Shown piece by piece: positions 40,767 through 49,828 of a DNA stretch of 64,000 nucleotides; position 1 is the stretch's first letter, and each line of letters starts with the position of its first letter. Source of the DNA: an uncultured Treponema sp. (GTDB taxonomy: Bacteria > Spirochaetota > Spirochaetia > Treponematales > Treponemataceae). A model generated the notes under the pieces. That model worked only from the letters and a program-made list of their open reading frames with translations. It was not told the origin of the DNA and made no database searches. Location of the stretch: positions 1 to 64,000 of the forward strand of contig CAMKEG010000007.1 of assembly GCA_946411505.1 (NCBI GenBank). Reading direction: 5' to 3'. The translations under genes were made by a program, and so were the position numbers.

Positions 40767-42895
40767 AATTATTTTGCCGCAATCGGAAATTCTTTTTGAC
40801 TCTTTGCGCGACGGTTTTTATGGCCGTCCCGCTTTTTTCGGAAATAGCTTTTTCTTCTCTAAATTTAAACGACAAAGACGAAGTTTTGTTTTCATTGAGC
40901 CATAAGATTTCCGGTTCGACAGAATATACGACAGTTTTTAAGGGAAAGATAAAAAACGGCAGGGCGGAATATTTTCCAAAAGCTGTGACTTGCTTTCCGG
41001 AACGCCTTGCGGTTTTTGGAGGAGCCAACAATTTGCTGGCGCGAAACCGTTACGGGCGCGCCGTCTATGACTTTTCGGAAAAAAAGTTGAAATGGCTTTC
41101 CCATGCCGCCTCCATCCCAGAAAACGCCGCCTCTCCATTGCCGGCGGAAATTAGCGCCACCGGCAAATGGTATTGCGAGCTGGAGCGCGTCGACGTGTTC
41201 AAGGGCCGCCTTCTTGTGACGGAAATTTCCTCCGGCAAAAAAATTGTATTGAACGACAAGGCGCCGTTTAGCTATTCCTCGGTTCCCGTAAAATGGTCGC
41301 CCGACGGAAACAACTTTCTTTACGAAAAGGACGGCGCCGTTTATTTTTGCAACCCAGAACTTTTGTTCCGGGGCGTCTTGATTCAAGAAGAATTTCGAAA
41401 GGTTGGAAACGGCGCCATTCATAACGTCGTATGGAACGACACCGGGCTTATCACTTACATTTCAAAAGACTTAATCTTCCAAGTTGACGTAAAGGAACTT
41501 TGGACTTTGGGCCTTTACGGAGAGTTCATTCAAATTGGAAAAATTATCGGCCGTCTGCCTCACCAGTTTGACGGAGTGACAGACCGCTTTTGGGTCAACA
41601 AGGACGGCTCGGAATTTATCATTGTTCGCGGGGACGAGGTTGTCACTTATTGCAAGCGGCAAAAGGACGAGGAGGGCGGAGCCTACGTAAAGATTATTTA
41701 CTCCCGCTCGTTCTCGGAAAAGCAAATGGTTCCGTTGAAGTTTGACGCTTTTTGGAGCAATATGGGTGAGCCCGTCTTGTGCGCCAAGATGGCCAAGGTT
41801 GGAAGCGGCAGCCAATATTCCGCGCTTTACACAATCGGCTCCAACGGAAGGATGACTCGAAGAATTTTTGTCAAGGACACGCATAACGGAATTTCAATCA
41901 GCCCCGACAGGCTTTATGTGGCCATCACGACCGGCGAGAACACTTACATTTATTCAGTGAAGGACTTCGCGCTATACCATCAAATCAACGGCGAAAAAAT
42001 TGTTTCGCTTGTTTGGCGAGACAACGGACATTTGATTTTAGGCGGCGTCAGGAATGTCACAATGCTGAGCCTTGCCGACTATTCAAGCGAAGCGCTTTTT
42101 GCGTCAAGCGCCAAAAAATCTTGGTGGAACGAAAGCGGAGAAATTGTCCTTTCAAACCAAGTTGACCCTGAGCCGTATGTTTTGAACGAAGCGTCCGGCC
42201 TGTGGCGCCTTTCTCCTGAAAAAGAAGTCAAGGCGAATTTGCAAAACGAAAATTACCGGGTCTTTGGCGGAAGCACGCGAAACACTGTTTACTCCAACGC
42301 GCTTTACATAAGGACGCTCGCCGGAAAAATCACCACGCTCCCAATGATTGCAAGAAGCGCGGAATTAAATTCTTCCAGCAACCAGGCGGCGCTTGTCTTT
42401 GACGCTGATGAAAGCCCTGACGGCCTTAACGCGATTCTTTCTATTTGCAACAACTACGGAATAAAGTGCACCTTCTTCTTCAACGGAGAATTTGTCCGCC
42501 GCTATCCCGACGAAAGCAAGGAAATCGCAAAAAGCGGCCACGAATGCGCCGCCATTTTCTTCAACAACATCGATTTGACCAACAAGGCCGTTTACAACGA
42601 CGCAAAGTTTGTCTCAAAAGGCCTGGCCAGGCTGGAGGACGAATTTTTCCAGACCACTGGAAGCGAGTTGAGCCTCTTCTGGCACGCGCCCTTCAACAAG
42701 GCCGACGAAAAAATTCGCGGGGAAGGAGCGGCGGCCGGTTACTCTTACGTTGACTTTGACGATCCAAGAATTATCGCGGTCGGCGCCGGAAAGACAAAGG
42801 TGGCGGGCTCCGTATTGTACGAAAAGTTTGACTTGATTATAAACGAAATCTTCGCCACCGGCGCCGACGTCGTTCCTGTCAGCCGGCTGCGCTAA
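40763..42895 (+). CDS. Exported beta-propeller protein with degenerate NodB-like domain
   Basis: A 710-residue protein with a signal peptide (about 1-28, ending LFSEIA). Residues about 35-490 look like a TolB/WD-type propeller (repeated VKWSPDGNNFLYEKDGAVYF-style blades). Residues about 530-710 resemble the NodB polysaccharide-deacetylase fold (AALVFDADESPDGLNAILS, GIKCTFFFNGEFV, FWHAPFN). The metal site is weak: the usual FDDG is FDAD, and the second motif has one His (SGHECAAIFF) instead of H-x3-H. A non-catalytic, carbohydrate-binding role is more likely than deacetylation. Confidence 0.68.
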   Translation: MKLFCRNRKFFLTLCATVFMAVPLFSEIAFSSLNLNDKDEVLFSLSHKISGSTEYTTVFKGKIKNGRAEYFPKAVTCFPERLAVFGGANNLLARNRYGRAVYDFSEKKLKWLSHAASIPENAASPLPAEISATGKWYCELERVDVFKGRLLVTEISSGKKIVLNDKAPFSYSSVPVKWSPDGNNFLYEKDGAVYFCNPELLFRGVLIQEEFRKVGNGAIHNVVWNDTGLITYISKDLIFQVDVKELWTLGLYGEFIQIGKIIGRLPHQFDGVTDRFWVNKDGSEFIIVRGDEVVTYCKRQKDEEGGAYVKIIYSRSFSEKQMVPLKFDAFWSNMGEPVLCAKMAKVGSGSQYSALYTIGSNGRMTRRIFVKDTHNGISISPDRLYVAITTGENTYIYSVKDFALYHQINGEKIVSLVWRDNGHLILGGVRNVTMLSLADYSSEALFASSAKKSWWNESGEIVLSNQVDPEPYVLNEASGLWRLSPEKEVKANLQNENYRVFGGSTRNTVYSNALYIRTLAGKITTLPMIARSAELNSSSNQAALVFDADESPDGLNAILSICNNYGIKCTFFFNGEFVRRYPDESKEIAKSGHECAAIFFNNIDLTNKAVYNDAKFVSKGLARLEDEFFQTTGSELSLFWHAPFNKADEKIRGEGAAAGYSYVDFDDPRIIAVGAGKTKVAGSVLYEKFDLIINEIFATGADVVPVSRLR

Positions 42896-43998
42896 AGCCG
42901 GGCGGCGCGGTTTTGCAAGAGCGCGTCGGCGATGACAAGCGCGGCCATCGCTTCCACAACCGGAACGACGCGCGGGCATAGGCAAACGTCGTGCCGGCCT
43001 TGTATCTGCAATTCCGCGTCTTGGTATTTCCCTTTTAAGTTTTTTACCGTCTTTTGTTTTTGGAAAACGCTCGGCACGGGCTTTACGGCAATCCTAAAAA
43101 TTATCGTGTCGCCGTTTGACATGCCGCCCAGGACGCCGCCTGCGTTGTTGGTCTTGAAGCGGGCCTTTGACGAGCCGTTCGCGCAAATCTCGTCGTTGTT
43201 TTGACTTCCTGTCATGTCGCAGGCGGCGAAGCCCGCGCCAAATTCGATGCCCTTTACCGCGCCTATGCTAAGCATGGCGGCGGCAAGGCTTGCGTCCAGC
43301 TTTTCAAAGACAGGCTCGCCGAGTCCGGCCGGAACACCCTTTATTTGACATTCAATCACGCCGCCAGCGGAGTCTCCTTTTGCCCGCAATTCTTCGACGC
43401 GCTCCTGCATGGCGCGGGCGGCGTTTAGGTCAGCCGCGCGCATCGGGTTTTGTTCAATTGCCTTAAGGTCAATTTTATTGCAAGAGATTCCGGCGGCGCG
43501 CAAGGTGTAGGCTGTAACGCTGAATTTTTTGCCGAGCGCTTGTTCCAAAAATTGCAGGGCCACGGCTCCGGCTGCCACGCGGGCGCAAGTTTCCCTTCCG
43601 CTTGCCCTTCCGCCTCCGCGATAGTCGCGAAAGCCGTATTTTTCAAAGTAAGTCAAGTCCGCGTGGCCGGGACGGAAGGTGTCCTTTAGATTTGAGTAGT
43701 CGCTTGAATGTTGCGACGTGTTCCGTATTTCAATCGCGATTGGAGTTCCTTGAGCCTTTCCTTCAAAGACGCCGCTCAAGATTTCGGCCTTGTCGGCTTC
43801 GCTCCGGGCGGTGACGGCCGCGTTGGTTTTCCCGTCGGCTTTTGCGCCTGGGCGGCGGCGGTCAAGGCGCTCTTGAATTTTTTGCGCGTCGATTTTTGTT
43901 CCCGCCGGAACTCCGTCAATCACCACGCCAAGCGCCGTTCCGTGGCTTTCGCCAAAAGTTGTGGCCTTAAAAATTTTTCCGAATGTAGATCCGCTCAT
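42892..43998 (-). CDS. aroC: Chorismate synthase
   Basis: A 368-residue enzyme that converts EPSP to chorismate with reduced FMN. Motifs: FGESHGTALGVVIDGVPAG, the RRRPGAKADGKTN block, HADLTYFEKYGFRDYRGGGR and RASGRETCARVAAGA, and a C-terminal RHDVCLCPRVVPVVEAM. The frame is open 19 codons upstream, but GGAG is 7 bases before the ATG at 43998, and that ATG overlaps the stop of the lipase gene by 4 bases, so the two genes are translationally coupled. Confidence 0.96.
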   Translation of the reverse strand: MSGSTFGKIFKATTFGESHGTALGVVIDGVPAGTKIDAQKIQERLDRRRPGAKADGKTNAAVTARSEADKAEILSGVFEGKAQGTPIAIEIRNTSQHSSDYSNLKDTFRPGHADLTYFEKYGFRDYRGGGRASGRETCARVAAGAVALQFLEQALGKKFSVTAYTLRAAGISCNKIDLKAIEQNPMRAADLNAARAMQERVEELRAKGDSAGGVIECQIKGVPAGLGEPVFEKLDASLAAAMLSIGAVKGIEFGAGFAACDMTGSQNNDEICANGSSKARFKTNNAGGVLGGMSNGDTIIFRIAVKPVPSVFQKQKTVKNLKGKYQDAELQIQGRHDVCLCPRVVPVVEAMAALVIADALLQNRAARL

Positions 43999-46235
43999 AG
44001 TTTTACTCCGAATTGCACTGTTGGGAAAATGCTGAATTGATTGTTTATTATCCAAGGCGTGTTGTGATATTTTTTGTAGTCGCCGTAAAAATATTCTTCG
44101 TTTATTTCGTGAATGTTGTAGTTCAATTCAAGGGCTGAGTAGAACTGTATGCGCTTTGCCGGCTTTATCGAAAGCATAAAGCGGGTTGCAGGAATCATGG
44201 CGAAAAGCCATTTGTCGGAAAAAATTTCATTTCCAAAACTTGAATATCCTGTGTACCTTGCAAAACGCGCGTAGGCTTCCGCGTTCAACATGACAGGTCC
44301 GCAAAAACAGTGCTGCGTTCCTATGCCCAAACTAAACGACTGGGTCGCTTTGGGATTTTTTGTGTCGAAGCCAAAAAGGCCTATCATATAAAGTTTTTGC
44401 AGGCCGCTTGTCATGCCCGCTTCCAAATAACCGTCGGTGTCGATGTGCGTTTCAAAACTCATGTGCGAGACGTCGGTGTTTTTTAGTTTGCCGTCTTTAA
44501 TCGCGATTTTGGCATCGTGGCCTTTTAGTTTTTTGTACGAGGCTGGCGCTCCGTCCATTTTTGCCAGCGCTTCTTTTCCGACTTCAAAGCTGTAGACCTT
44601 GCCAAGGCGCGCGCCCGCGCATTTTTTGCTTATCACGCCAAGAAATGTTCCGTCGGAATCGTAGCGCTCTATCGTCAGTCTTACCGGCGTGGGAACAAGC
44701 GAGTCGCGGTAAATCAAGAGCGAAAATTTTTCTGAGTAAGGAAAGCCGATTGAAATCGGACCAAAGTTTCCTATCGGGATTTGCCAGGCCGCGAGCGGCG
44801 CCTTTGTTTCCTTAAGATGCAAAACGCCGTCGTAAATATGCGCGTAAATATTTCCCTTGTCGTCAACGACCGCTCCGTTAAAGACGCCCTTTATTCTGAC
44901 GATTGTGCTTTGCCTGCTTGAGTAAAGGTCAAGCTCGTCGAGAGCCATAAGCCATGCCAGATAGGATTGCATGGCGTGCATGTCAATGAAGGCGTTGAGG
45001 CTGTATTCAATCAAGACTTGCGTCCTTGTGTCGGCCTTTTTCTTTATCGTGTAGAAGAGTCTCTTTAGGCCTGTGAGCGAGTCGTCGTGTCCTTTTTTTG
45101 CCATGCCCCATTCTTCATCGCGCTTGCGCTCTTCCGTTGACGGAAATTGCTTTACGATTGTTTTTGAAAGCCGCTTGTGCAGGGGGAAAATGCTTTTGTA
45201 AAACGACCTTACGCTTGGATTTATCACCGCAAGGCTGTCGCCCATTTTTGTCGGAATGAACGTTCCTGTGTTGAAGGGGTGGTATTCTCGGCCAAGCAAT
45301 TTTGTGTAAAGCGCGTTCATTTTTGGAACAAAGTCTTCTTGGTATTCTTCAAGGCTGTCGCAGGTCCAAGAATTTACAATCGCCTTTGTAACGCCGAATT
45401 TTGTGAAGCGCCATTTTTTTTGGTAGATTGGCGCCGCGGGAACCATGTCCTCGCCGTTCAGTATGTTGAAAATATAATCGTATTTTTCGTCATGCGCGTC
45501 TTTTCGCGTCGTCACGTTCGGCGTGGCGTAGGTGTATGAAAAAACTCTGTCCGGCGAAACTATGCCTTCGTCAACCAAGACCGCGCTCAAAAGGTTTGAC
45601 GAAGCCGCGCCGCGCGAGTGTCCTGTAATCAAAATCGAAGATTTCTTTAAGTCAAGCTTGCGCTTTTGGGCGTAGTCCAACAAGCCTAGCTTGACGCGCG
45701 TGACGGCTTTTAGAAAGCCTTCATGGTATTCTGGCGGAGCGCTCTTTAGAAGTTTGACGGATCCGTCTTGGATGTTTATGTTTGAGAGCCATTCTTCCTC
45801 GTTGCCAGGCGTTCCTCTTATTACAACAAAGACCAAGTCGCGGCCGCTCGAAAGTTTTTTAAAGCCCAAAGAAAAGGCGGCCTGGTTTATTCCGTAAACA
45901 TCGTTTGAATAGTCGATGTCGTAATGCCATTCTATGTTTTCGTAAGGAACGCCGTATTTTGCGTAGGCTTGCGCAAGGGCGTTGTCGCGCGTTTTGTCCT
46001 TGGCGTCGTAAGCCAAGCAGCTTAACGCGCCGGCCGCCCTGGCCAGCTTGTGGTTGTAGGCAGGCTTTTCAAATGGCTCGAACCATGCGTCGTTCCATTC
46101 AACAGTGATGGGAACGAGAGTGTCTTTTTCGGCCCCTCGTCCTTCGACGTTAACGGTGACGTTTTGCGCGGCCGCTGTCTTGGCGCAAAAAAGGCCGCCA
46201 AGCAAAAGCAGGCAAAGAAATGCGATTTTTTTCAT
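43995..46235 (-). CDS. Secreted class 3 lipase with C-terminal beta-rich domain
   Basis: A 746-residue protein with a signal peptide (1-23, ending TAAAQ). The class 3 (fungal-type) lipase domain covers about 30-330: the nucleophile elbow is GHSRGAASSN (Ser about residue 213), with the Asp candidate in NGEDMVP and upstream FVVIRGTPG forming the oxyanion region. The last 170 residues alternate hydrophobic and polar residues (for example VMLNAEAYARFARYTGY) and end QFGVKL, which suggests an outer-membrane beta-barrel. Substrate is unknown. A leaderless-type promoter precedes it and aroC is coupled behind it. Confidence 0.75.
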   Translation of the reverse strand: MKKIAFLCLLLLGGLFCAKTAAAQNVTVNVEGRGAEKDTLVPITVEWNDAWFEPFEKPAYNHKLARAAGALSCLAYDAKDKTRDNALAQAYAKYGVPYENIEWHYDIDYSNDVYGINQAAFSLGFKKLSSGRDLVFVVIRGTPGNEEEWLSNINIQDGSVKLLKSAPPEYHEGFLKAVTRVKLGLLDYAQKRKLDLKKSSILITGHSRGAASSNLLSAVLVDEGIVSPDRVFSYTYATPNVTTRKDAHDEKYDYIFNILNGEDMVPAAPIYQKKWRFTKFGVTKAIVNSWTCDSLEEYQEDFVPKMNALYTKLLGREYHPFNTGTFIPTKMGDSLAVINPSVRSFYKSIFPLHKRLSKTIVKQFPSTEERKRDEEWGMAKKGHDDSLTGLKRLFYTIKKKADTRTQVLIEYSLNAFIDMHAMQSYLAWLMALDELDLYSSRQSTIVRIKGVFNGAVVDDKGNIYAHIYDGVLHLKETKAPLAAWQIPIGNFGPISIGFPYSEKFSLLIYRDSLVPTPVRLTIERYDSDGTFLGVISKKCAGARLGKVYSFEVGKEALAKMDGAPASYKKLKGHDAKIAIKDGKLKNTDVSHMSFETHIDTDGYLEAGMTSGLQKLYMIGLFGFDTKNPKATQSFSLGIGTQHCFCGPVMLNAEAYARFARYTGYSSFGNEIFSDKWLFAMIPATRFMLSIKPAKRIQFYSALELNYNIHEINEEYFYGDYKKYHNTPWIINNQFSIFPTVQFGVKL

Positions 46236-46270
46236 CGCTCCATATTAGCGCATTTCGCTTGCTTTTGCTA
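46236..46270 (-). promoter_or_regulatory. Lipase-aroC promoter, leaderless type
   Basis: On the minus strand: TAGCAA (46265-46270), 17-base spacer, TAATAT (46242-46247), then GGAGCG (6 bases) and the ATG. The GGAG adjoins the start codon too closely to act as a normal Shine-Dalgarno site. Confidence 0.65.
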
Positions 46271-46286
46271 GTCGGTTGGCGCGCGG

Positions 46287-48218
46287 TTAATACGAGCTTC
46301 CAAAAAGCTCTTTTAGCGCCGCGATAAGATGGCTTGAACTCGGGTTGTCGTAGTCGTAGAACCATTCGTAGCTGTCTCCGCTCAAAAGGGGCTTGTCGAC
46401 CTCGGCGCCGCCTTCGACGGTCTTGCTAAAGTCTTGCGCGCTCAAGCGGCTGTTGACCGAAAAATGGTATGGAAAGCCGTCCGCCGTAATGCCGTGTCCG
46501 ACAATGCAGCTTCCTCCGCCGGACCGTTCGCCGATAATTTTAACGCCGCGTTCCTTGGCGTAGAAGGGGAGGGCGTTTCCGCATGAGAAGGCGTTGAACG
46601 AAGTCAAAATCGCGACGTTCAAGCCGCGGCATGTCGCCGACCTTGTTCCAAAAAGGCGCGCGCGGTAAGCGGCGTCGTTGTCATCCACTATTCCGTCAAG
46701 GTTCAAGTCGGCCTTTGTGATTTCGTGGTTTTTGGCGCCGGTGTGTACGTCGTCGTAATACAAGTCGCCTCTTCCTGTGATGAGGTAAAGGATGTACTGC
46801 ATGACAGGCTTTGCGCCGCCGCCGTTGCACGAGCCGTCGATTAGGACAGTCGTGACATCTTTGTATTCATCTTTATGCAAGATGTAATAGAAGGCCTTGT
46901 AGAACAGTGTTATCGTGTCGTCTGGCATGGCGACGGTGTCGGGGTCCGGCTCTGCGGTGGCGGTCGCGTAATAAGAGTTCCAGCCGCCGGCCTGGTTAAG
47001 TGAAAATCCGTCAAAGCGGATTATGAGAGTCTTTCCTCCGTCTATAAGCTCCAAAATTTTGTCGCTTTTTAACTCGCCATCGGCGCCCACTATCCCCTTT
47101 TCCTTGCGCCACCAGTTGAGGCTGTTCGTTTGTTTGATGGAAGATTTTTTTCTGTCGTATTTCCATTTTCCGCTGCAGCCGTTCTCTATTATGTCGTAGA
47201 CCGCGCTCTTGATTTCCTCGTTGTCAAACATAATGAAGTCTCTCCATTTTACGCTTGCGTGCTGGTCGCCGTAAGTGTAATGGGTGAGCTTGGCCAAGCC
47301 CTTGAGGTAATCGGCGTAAGAGGCGGACTTGAGCAAAATTTTTGTTTGGGGGTCGTAAAGCGTCAGCATTGTGTCAAATGGAAGTTTGTCCACAAGCGTC
47401 GCAAGCTCGCTTTTTGCGTAGCCGTTGCCGTCGTCGGCAAAGCCGTAGTAGCCGGGGCATCCGTAAAGGTAGTCGTGGGCAAGGCAAAGCAAGTTGTACG
47501 ACGCTTCCACCAAGGCGGCGGGACGCTTGTTCAAGTTGGAGTACCACGGGCTGTCTTTGAAGGTGGTATAGTTTTCGGACTCTCTGTATTGGTAAAGTTT
47601 TTTTCCATTGTAAAGAATTTGAAGGTTTCTGAGCGGGCTTGCAAAAAGTTGGTTCATCACGCAGAGGGGCGCGTAGGCGTCGTCAATGCCGCCATAAATG
47701 TTAAATCCGTATTTGCCCAAGTAGAACGTCGCCGCCTTTTGGCCGTCATAGGCTTTTTTTGAGTCTATCATTGTGCCGCCGCCAAAGCGCAGGCTTGGGT
47801 CGGGCTGCAAAAAGCCGGCCCATGTCGGACAGTAAATCGAGCTGTCTTTGACGTTGACCACAAGCGGAAAAGATTTTCCCAGCGCCGTTCCCGTTATTGT
47901 GTATTCTCCGTCAGAATAGCTTATGCCTTCGATTTTTACGTCGCAGACGTATTCCAGCCAATAGCGGACGCCTGTGTATGGAATATATTCGTTTTTGTCG
48001 TATACGCGGGCGAAAACCGTGGCCAAAACATTGTCGTCCGTTCCTGACACAAGGGGAATCGAAAGGCTTTCAAAATTTTTGTTTTCCTCTTTTGCGGCGC
48101 TGGAGCCGGAGATGACATAAATGTTGTTGGTGTCGCCGCCGTTTTGGCAAGATGAAAGGCAAATCGCCAAGGCGGCGGACAACAGAACGGCCGACAAAGC
48201 GGCCGAAAGTCTTTTCAT
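46287..48218 (-). CDS. S41-family peptidase lipoprotein with dockerin-like insert
   Basis: A 643-residue predicted lipoprotein (lipobox LSSC, about residue 23). The C-terminal half resembles C-terminal processing (S41) peptidases: LIIRFDGFSLNQAG, VTTVLIDGSCNGGG, the nucleophile Ser region TSFNAFSCGNALPF (about 540) and IGERSGGGSC. Between strands lies DLNLDGIVDDNDAAY, a dockerin/EF-hand-like calcium loop with D-x-N-x-D-G spacing. The N-terminal half is unassigned. Related S41 lipoproteins occur in treponemes and bacteroidetes. The start codon shares a base with the TAA stop of the membrane gene upstream, so the two are coupled. Confidence 0.78.
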   Translation of the reverse strand: MKRLSAALSAVLLSAALAICLSSCQNGGDTNNIYVISGSSAAKEENKNFESLSIPLVSGTDDNVLATVFARVYDKNEYIPYTGVRYWLEYVCDVKIEGISYSDGEYTITGTALGKSFPLVVNVKDSSIYCPTWAGFLQPDPSLRFGGGTMIDSKKAYDGQKAATFYLGKYGFNIYGGIDDAYAPLCVMNQLFASPLRNLQILYNGKKLYQYRESENYTTFKDSPWYSNLNKRPAALVEASYNLLCLAHDYLYGCPGYYGFADDGNGYAKSELATLVDKLPFDTMLTLYDPQTKILLKSASYADYLKGLAKLTHYTYGDQHASVKWRDFIMFDNEEIKSAVYDIIENGCSGKWKYDRKKSSIKQTNSLNWWRKEKGIVGADGELKSDKILELIDGGKTLIIRFDGFSLNQAGGWNSYYATATAEPDPDTVAMPDDTITLFYKAFYYILHKDEYKDVTTVLIDGSCNGGGAKPVMQYILYLITGRGDLYYDDVHTGAKNHEITKADLNLDGIVDDNDAAYRARLFGTRSATCRGLNVAILTSFNAFSCGNALPFYAKERGVKIIGERSGGGSCIVGHGITADGFPYHFSVNSRLSAQDFSKTVEGGAEVDKPLLSGDSYEWFYDYDNPSSSHLIAALKELFGSSY

Positions 48219-48634
48219 TATTTTCCGTTCTTGATTGTCAATATTGAACCGATAATCAAGGCGTTCTTTGCCAAAACCAAAAGCCAGTGCAAAACCAAAA
48301 CAGACGTCCATTCCTTGATGTAGAAAATCAAAGTGATGACCGTCACGATTATCCAAAGGACGATTGTAACGTACTTTACATAGTCGTCAAATTTGCCGAA
48401 GTCGATTCCAATGGCCTTGAATGCGAACGTGATTCCGCAAACGCCTATAATGATTCCGATAATGACGCTGATTACTGGAGCGGCCTTGCCGAAAAGTCCG
48501 GCCACGGCGTTGATTTCCGCCGATGAAATGGACGAGCCTACCTTTGTGATAAGGCAGATCGCCGTGACGATTAAATAAATCGACAACGCCAATTGGGCGA
48601 TGAAGATTCCCCATGTTCTTGGTTGTTTAGCCAT
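48218..48634 (-). CDS. Small integral membrane protein, unknown function
   Basis: A 138-residue protein with four hydrophobic helices (about 10-30, 48-72, 84-105 and 110-132). No family recognised. The start ATG at 48634 follows a strong AAGGAGG at 6 bases; a start 9 codons upstream lacks one. It leads a two-gene operon with the S41 peptidase, and the overlap of stop and start (TAATG) suggests fixed stoichiometry. It might be a membrane partner of the peptidase, which is inference. Confidence 0.75.
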   Translation of the reverse strand: MAKQPRTWGIFIAQLALSIYLIVTAICLITKVGSSISSAEINAVAGLFGKAAPVISVIIGIIIGVCGITFAFKAIGIDFGKFDDYVKYVTIVLWIIVTVITLIFYIKEWTSVLVLHWLLVLAKNALIIGSILTIKNGK

Positions 48635-48659
48635 ATAAGCCTCCTTTTTGATGTTTCCC

Positions 48660-48689
48660 ATTATACAACGATTTTCGCGTTTTTGGCAA
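48660..48689 (-). promoter_or_regulatory. Promoter of the membrane protein-S41 peptidase operon
   Basis: On the minus strand: TTGCCA (48684-48689), 18-base spacer, perfect TATAAT (48660-48665). The leader is about 20 bases and carries AAGGAGG. Confidence 0.75.
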
Positions 48690-48702
48690 GAAAAAAATCT
48701 TA

Positions 48703-48833
48703 TTGAATTTCTTTTTCAAATTCATTAAAATCTTTGCTAATATTTTCCATTGTTTGGAAGCCGATAGGAGGCTAGCGGCAACAAACGCGCTCGCAAAACT
48801 CGCGCGTTCAGCCGCGGCTATAGGAGGTTATTT
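48703..48833 (+). promoter_or_regulatory. dapA promoter region and leader
   Basis: Two staggered promoters fit: TTGAAT (48703-48708)/TAAAAT (48726-48731) and TTCAAA (48715-48720)/TAATAT (48738-48743), both with 17-base spacers. The leader of about 85 bases contains two copies of ATAGGAGG (near 48763 and 48820); only the second is placed to serve dapA. No lysine riboswitch could fit in this length. Confidence 0.65.
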
Positions 48834-49739
48834 ATGATAAAGTTGAAGGGAACTTACACAGCGATGATTACGCCGATGAAAAAGAACGGCGCCGTGGACT
48901 TTGAGGGATTCAGGAAACACGTCAAAAACCAACTCAAAGCCGGAATCGACGGACTTGTTCCTCTTTGCACAACAAGCGAAACTCCTACTCTTGACGAAGA
49001 CGAAGAAGACAAAATGCTTTCCATTATTATGGAAGAGCGCGCGGCTTATAAAAAATCAAGCGGCAAGAACGTTCCAATTATCGTAGGAACGGGAAGCAAC
49101 AACACTCGCGACGCGGTTCGCTACACCCAGCGCGCCAAGGAAGCCGGGGCCGACGCGGCCTTGGTTGTGACTCCCTATTACAACAAGCCCAGCCAAGAGG
49201 GAATCTACCGCCACTTTGCGGCCGTCAGCAAAGTGGGCCTTCCGATTTTGGTTTACAACATTCAGGGCCGCACAGGCACCAACATCGCCACCGACACTTT
49301 GGCGCGCATCGCCGATTTGCCCAACATCATCGGCGTTAAGGAAGCCAGCGGCAACATCAACCAGATGGCCGACGTTCTTGCCAAGGTAAAGGCCAAGCAT
49401 CCCAACTTTGCCGTTTTGTCAGGCGACGACGGCTTGACCTTGCCGCTTTTGGCGCTAGGCGGAGACGGAGTCGTTTCTGTCGTCTCAAACTTGGCTCCCA
49501 AAGAAGTCAAGGCCATGGTTGACGCAGGCCTTAAGGGAAAGTTTGACGAGGCTCGAAAGGCCCACTTCCGCTTGCTTCCGATTTTCAAGGCCGCCTTTGT
49601 CGACGGAAACCCGACTTCCATCAAGTACGCGATGAACCTTAAGGGCCTTCCGGCCGGAGGAGTGCGCGCGCCGCTCGTTGAAGTCAACGCCAACGCAAAG
49701 AAGGTAATCAAGGCCGCTTTGACGGCTTGCAAACTATAA
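48834..49739 (+). CDS. dapA: 4-hydroxy-tetrahydrodipicolinate synthase
   Basis: A 301-residue aldolase-class enzyme joining pyruvate with aspartate semialdehyde, the first step of the lysine/diaminopimelate branch. Visible: TAMITPMKKNGAVDFEGF, the TTSETPTL loop, VTPYYNKPSQEGIYRHF with the active-site Tyr, and the Schiff-base Lys in IIGVKEASGN (about 163). ATAGGAGG lies 8 bases before the ATG. asd, which makes its substrate, follows on the same strand after a terminator. Confidence 0.96.
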   Translation: MIKLKGTYTAMITPMKKNGAVDFEGFRKHVKNQLKAGIDGLVPLCTTSETPTLDEDEEDKMLSIIMEERAAYKKSSGKNVPIIVGTGSNNTRDAVRYTQRAKEAGADAALVVTPYYNKPSQEGIYRHFAAVSKVGLPILVYNIQGRTGTNIATDTLARIADLPNIIGVKEASGNINQMADVLAKVKAKHPNFAVLSGDDGLTLPLLALGGDGVVSVVSNLAPKEVKAMVDAGLKGKFDEARKAHFRLLPIFKAAFVDGNPTSIKYAMNLKGLPAGGVRAPLVEVNANAKKVIKAALTACKL

Positions 49740-49785
49740 GAACGGTCAAGGCCCGCTTCGCTTAAAGCCTTGACTCGTTCTTTTT
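49740..49785 (+). terminator. Terminator after dapA
   Basis: GAACG-GTCAAGGC (49740-49752) pairs with GCCTTGAC-T-CGTTC (49767-49780) with one bulged T; five T residues follow. Confidence 0.85.
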
Positions 49786-49812
49786 GCGGCGCGACTAAAA
49801 TTATCGCGCCGC
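49786..49812 (+). promoter_or_regulatory. Second hairpin in front of the asd ribosome site
   Basis: GCGGCGCGA (49786-49794) and TCGCGCCGC (49804-49812) form a perfect 9-bp stem with a 9-base A/T loop, ending 6 bases before the GGAGG of asd. It could modulate read-through or translation; function is not shown. Confidence 0.5.
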
Positions 49813-49828
49813 AATAATGGAGGAAAAT

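Noticed and set aside
48703..48833. Lysine riboswitch upstream of dapA
   Set aside because: The leader after the predicted promoters is only about 85-95 bases, too short for the L-box fold, and no terminator hairpin lies in it.
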